Source: Chrysomallon squamiferum
Lineage: Eukaryota; Mollusca; Gastropoda; Neomphalida; Peltospiridae
Assembly: GCA_012295275.1 (NCBI GenBank)
Contig: CM022671.1
Location: forward strand, 19,170,956 to 19,234,955
Length of the DNA stretch: 64,000 nucleotides
Direction of reading: 5' to 3'
Part shown: one piece after another, positions 60,477 to 64,000 of the stretch
Numbering within the stretch: the stretch's first letter is position 1
Layout of the letters: every line of letters begins with the position of its first letter
Position numbers and translations under genes: made by a program
The notes under the pieces: model-generated
Told to the model about the DNA's origin: nothing
Seen by the model: only the letters and a program-made list of their open reading frames with translations
The model's database searches: none

Positions 60477-62110
60477 AGAAATTAATTAGTTACTAATAAT
60501 TAGTCAATTAAAAGATGAATTTTTTATTAATATCCTTGGGGAGGTAAAGAATGTAGGTTTTAAAAATATTTTGCAATTGTATACTGTTTAAAAAAAAAAG
60601 CCTGAATTCTAGATCACAATATATTAATTCTTTAGCATTTGGTTAATATAATAGTTTACAATTTGCTAGCACATTCAGAACTACCTGTATGTCACAGAGG
60701 TTGATCTGAATATCACCCAAACCGATAAGCCAGATTAATCGGTCACATAATCACAATATTTTATCACAGCTAATGCAAAGAAGTAAAAATAATGATGGAT
60801 ACTGAACTGTTTAGAAATGGAACAAAACCAAACATGCCACTTACAATAGCTAAATACTTAATTCCACATTTCAGCCTGAGCCATGAAGCTCATGAATGGG
60901 TTTTAAGATAAAAAATATTTTTATTTGTGTGACAAGAAAAAAAAAGTACCATTGTTATTCCATGGCTCTCATCCTGGAGACAGGAATCCATACAGCATGG
61001 TTTCTAGTAAACCAATTGTGAGCCAATCTGTTCCCTGAAGAATGTTGATCTTAGAACCAAACATACCAACTTAAACTACAATCTAATCCTTTATATTATG
61101 TAGTTTTTGAGTTAGTTACGTTAAGCTGCCAACAACAACAAAAAACCTGTTTAGTATAACCTTTTCAAGAATTTATTTGTTTTAGGTGTCCAGGACAATC
61201 CCAGAATGTTGTATAATTATTTATTTTCAGTATAAAGAGACATCAAGTTTATATAACACAATTTAAGATATACAACTGTATTCACTCACCTATTAGCGAA
61301 ACATTTAAAGGTGGTAAAGAATACAAAAGCAGGAATCATAATGAACTGATAAATATGGGTAGAAATAGCACATAATCTAAACTTGTTAAAGGCCTTAATA
61401 ACTGAAGAATCTGAACCAAGGACATTTCAGACAATTTTTATTAAAAATGTACATTGCTTAACATATGTTGTAAATTTAAATATAATAATCTTAGAAAAAT
61501 GAGAAGTGTGAAAATAAGAGAAAAGAATTTTTTTTTTTATTAAAGAAGTGAAAATGTTTGAAAACATCTAGCTGTGGAAAGTCATTAAATTTAGTGTTTT
61601 ATATCTGTATAAAAATTTAGTATTTCATATGGAAGAAATACGATTTAGAATGTTTTGTAATTAAAATCCAGTTTATAAAACATCCAGTTCTCTGGCTGTT
61701 TTGGTGTCAATGTATCAAAGCAATACAAAATATACATTACAGATATGTAATAGTTAATAAACAGAGTTTAAACATGATCAAAATATGCAGATGTGGAGAT
61801 CTTGTTTCTGTTCATATCAATTATTTCTAAAACAACTTCACCACATTTTAATCTAAGTTCTGTATGTCATAGGAACCCTTCAAAAAATCTTTACATAAAA
61901 CCACTTCCAAAAGTCAAGTTATGTGCACATATTTAAATGGTTTTGTCCAGTATTTGCATCACTAAATTGCTATTTATTAAATCATTCCAAGTCAGATGAT
62001 AAGACCTCCTTTACTTGTAGGTCAGGGATCATATTAGTTCATTTATCAGCAACCCGAAGAATTAAAATGACATTCACTGATGTTTGCTTTTTACTCCATA
62101 ACATTTTATT
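60477..62110. other. Spacer between convergent filamin and PUS7 genes
   Basis: Non-coding A+T-rich sequence. Part of it is probably PUS7 3' UTR, since several reverse-complement AATAAA hexamers (TTTATT) lie here, for example 61437-61442 and 61973-61978. No RNA gene or mobile element was recognised. Confidence 0.7.
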
Positions 62111-62134
62111 GCATATACAAAGCTGGTGTTTATT
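62105..62134 (-). terminator. Candidate proximal PUS7 poly(A) signals
   Basis: TTTATT (AATAAA on the - strand) at 62129-62134 and 62105-62110, 29 and 53 nt past the stop codon. Further hexamers lie at lower coordinates, so the site actually used is uncertain. Confidence 0.35.
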
Positions 62135-62162
62135 TTCTTAATTCAAATCAGTTCTTCAGATA

Positions 62163-62290
62163 TCAAGTAACATTTATCGAAGTCTGGTATGATGCTGATG
62201 TACTCGTCTTGAGAATTTCACGAATTGCCATGGTGGCATAACATGCTGGTGGCAGGGACACTTCCATAACAAGAGCTTTAAATTTGCCAT
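62163..62290 (-). CDS. PUS7: PUS7-type pseudouridine synthase, last coding exon
   Basis: On the - strand, acceptor ttcttccag, phase 1 in, TGA stop at 62163-62165. Reads N-G-K-F-K-A-L-V-M-E-V-S-L-P-P-A-C then Y-A-T-M-A-I-R-E-I-L-K and ends Q-T-S-I-N-V-T. The block S-L-P-P-x-x-Y-A-T-M-A-I-R-E-x-L-K is diagnostic of the C-terminus of eukaryotic PUS7 (TruD family), which makes pseudouridine in tRNA and mRNA. The tail lacks the final W-L-R of the human protein. Gene continues leftwards in coordinates only as 3' UTR; it converges on filamin. Confidence 0.93.
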
Positions 62291-63223
62291 CTGGAAGAAA
62301 ATTAAAATGACACAGAATAAACACAGATAATTAATTATAAACGTATATAAAAATATGTAATTCTGTAACACTGGATATTTGTTTATTGTATAAAAGCTCA
62401 CATAAATATGCATAACCCTTAAAGTCTCTCCACTTGCACAACAAATCTGGTACTGAATATGGATTTCCCTGTTTCTGTTTAATTAGGTACATATTTTTAT
62501 TGTTATTTTACTCACTAGTTCAGTAGTTGATTTATAATAACTGTCGGAAAATTTATATTATCTATTCTGTGCAACTTTCAATAAAGTATAGAAAAAAATA
62601 ATAAAAACAAATTAAATAAAATAAACATTACTATCTCTCTAATCTTAAGTGGATGTAAAACATTCATTTTCAATTACCTGATATTTTAAATTTGAAAAAT
62701 TAGATGCAGATAGTAACCACTGATTGTGTTTTATATTTAGCTGAACCTGAGAAAAAATTCCATTATCACTAGCTTTTCTCTAGTAATAATAACTTGAGTA
62801 ATAAGATAATAACAAGAAGTAGAAATGTCTGGCAATTACCCAGCTAACATATCAGCAGATTTGCCTAAATATATTTATAGTTGAAATATAATCTAGATAA
62901 ATTATTTTAATGTATACAAGTAATACATATAAAACTCACCTAAAAATGTCAAAATATATTCAAAACACATTTTATTCCTACAGCACTAAATTTTAAAATA
63001 GATTTTAGTCAAAGCCAAACAGATACAGATAAAACAATGATAATTATACTTGCCCTGTATCTGTTTTGACATTAATATTTATCAGTCAGGTTTAATGGAA
63101 AACAATGTAGCTAATGAATATGTCATGAAATAGATGTAAGTTTTTTTTAAAGAATTAAAATTTTTATTAAACAACAAGAAACAACAACCCAGACACACAC
63201 AATTAAAACAATTTTATACTTAC
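62291..63223 (-). other. PUS7 last intron
   Basis: Non-coding, A+T-rich, between donor GGAAA|gtaagt and acceptor ttcttccag as read on the - strand. Nothing else seen. Confidence 0.85.
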
Positions 63224-63375
63224 TTTCCACTGACTCTGGTTCTGGATGTTTCTCCATGATGTCCTTGTCACTGATACACAGAGGTACAGTGTAATCATCA
63301 TAGTGATAGGTCTTCCAAGTAACATTAGATGGTAGAATAACAATATGTCGGTAAGTGCCTGGTAGTGAATAATCT
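63224..63375 (-). CDS. PUS7: PUS7-type pseudouridine synthase, penultimate coding exon
   Basis: On the - strand, acceptor ttttaag, phase 2 in and phase 1 out. Reads D-Y-S-L-P-G-T-Y-R-H-I-V-I-L-P then V-T-W-K-T-Y-H-Y-D-D-Y-T-V-P-L and a variable acidic stretch. Matches the G-A-Y-R-K-I-I-x-x-P and Y-D-D-P-x-x-P-L segments of the PUS7 TruD domain near the C-terminus. In frame with both neighbouring exons. Confidence 0.93.
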
Positions 63376-63819
63376 CTTAAAACAAAGATAAAAGTTGGTC
63401 TTTGTACAATAACTGTGATAATTAAATTAATGTAAACCAGCTTAAATTACTGGTTTTCACATTTTACAAGTCTACACAAACTTATTCCTAAAATAAGTAT
63501 TGTTTATAAGAAAGTTTTGCATACCAAAAAGCACAAACAATAAAACCAAACAGCAGTTAATTCCATCATCTACCAGAACAGTCTACAGTTAGCATAAATA
63601 AGTACTCAAACACATTTCAGCATAAAATACATTCCAGAGGATGGATGTCAAACTGTTCTGTTAATATAATGAAGTCACCAAATTAAGACTATATATTTAA
63701 TTTTCATGTAATATATCTAGAGACAAAACTTCCCTCTGAAACTGTTGCCTTAAAAAATGTAAAAGGAAAATAAATAAATTTAAAACTCTCATATGAAATT
63801 TAAATAATTAATTACTTAC
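63376..63819 (-). other. PUS7 intron
   Basis: Non-coding A+T-rich sequence between donor CACAA|gtaagt and acceptor ttttaag on the - strand. Confidence 0.85.
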
Positions 63820-63889
63820 TTGTGATTTTTTTTCATTTTGTTAATGTCAAAATCATCCAGTTCCATTATTTGTTTGTACCATTCTGCCA
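63820..63889 (-). CDS. PUS7: PUS7-type pseudouridine synthase, internal coding exon
   Basis: 70 nt on the - strand, acceptor tttgcag, phase 1 in and phase 2 out. Reads A-E-W-Y-K-Q-I-M-E-L-D-D-F-D-I-N-K-M, which corresponds to the M/W-Y-x-x-x-L-x-x-D-x-L-x-x-x-x-L helix just before the G-A-Y-R segment in PUS7. Identification rests on the two exons that follow it in frame. Upstream exons with the catalytic core are outside the window. Confidence 0.85.
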
Positions 63890-64000
63890 CTGCAAAGCAA
63901 ATTATATAAAATCAGCTTAAATATAAAACTAATATTTATGTCATTTAACTCTTTTCAGATAAACACACTTGAAAATATATTAAGCTTTTTCAGTTAGAAG
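63890..64000 (-). other. PUS7 intron, cut by the window edge
   Basis: Non-coding sequence upstream of the 70-nt PUS7 exon; the next exon is not reached. Confidence 0.75.

Overview
The window is nuclear DNA from an animal: A+T-rich, full of microsatellites, and built from short coding exons with GT-AG introns. It holds most of one large gene on the + strand and the 3' end of a second gene on the - strand. The large gene is a filamin, recognised by protein similarity to vertebrate FLNA/B/C from the end of CH1 to the C-terminal dimerisation repeat. Its repeat set (22 immunoglobulin-like repeats, against 24 in vertebrates) points to an invertebrate. A mollusc or other lophotrochozoan would fit, but the sequence does not fix the taxon.

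Layout. Positions 1-10898 are non-coding and are best read as the downstream part of the long intron after the CH1 exon, which lies left of the window together with the promoter and start codon. From 10899 to 58952 I can place 38 exons that join in frame for 2301 residues to a TAA stop. They encode the end of CH1, CH2, Ig repeats 1-13, hinge 1 (exons at 42753 and 45479), Ig repeats 14-22 (equivalent to vertebrate 16-24) and hinge 2 (exon at 58123). A 12.4-kb intron sits exactly at hinge 1. The 3' UTR runs to a probable poly(A) site near 60460. Tail-to-tail with it, on the - strand, are the last three coding exons of a PUS7-type pseudouridine synthase (63889 down to 62163); the rest of that gene lies beyond the right edge.

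The most interesting content is in the splicing architecture at the N-terminal end of the filamin rod. (1) Two alternative versions of one Ig1 exon stand in tandem (13222-13299 and 13369-13458), separated by an intron of only 69 nt. They encode the same beta strands and have the same phase, as expected for mutually exclusive exons. (2) In the intron between the Ig2 and Ig3 exons there are two 39-nt exons (18379-18417 and 19072-19110) that are paralogous copies. Each adds a 13-residue linker containing R-R-L-S, a classical PKA-type site. A third, decayed copy (19422-19464) would insert a stop codon or, from an inner acceptor, 6 residues. Together these suggest a switchable, phosphorylatable linker and a switchable Ig1 face next to the actin-binding domain. 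I do not know of a description of this arrangement.

How the parts work together: CH1-CH2 binds F-actin, the Ig rod spaces and binds partners, the paired repeats after hinge 1 (vertebrate 16-21 equivalents) form the mechanosensitive and integrin-binding region, and the last repeat dimerises. PUS7 is an unrelated RNA-modifying enzyme that happens to converge on the filamin 3' end.
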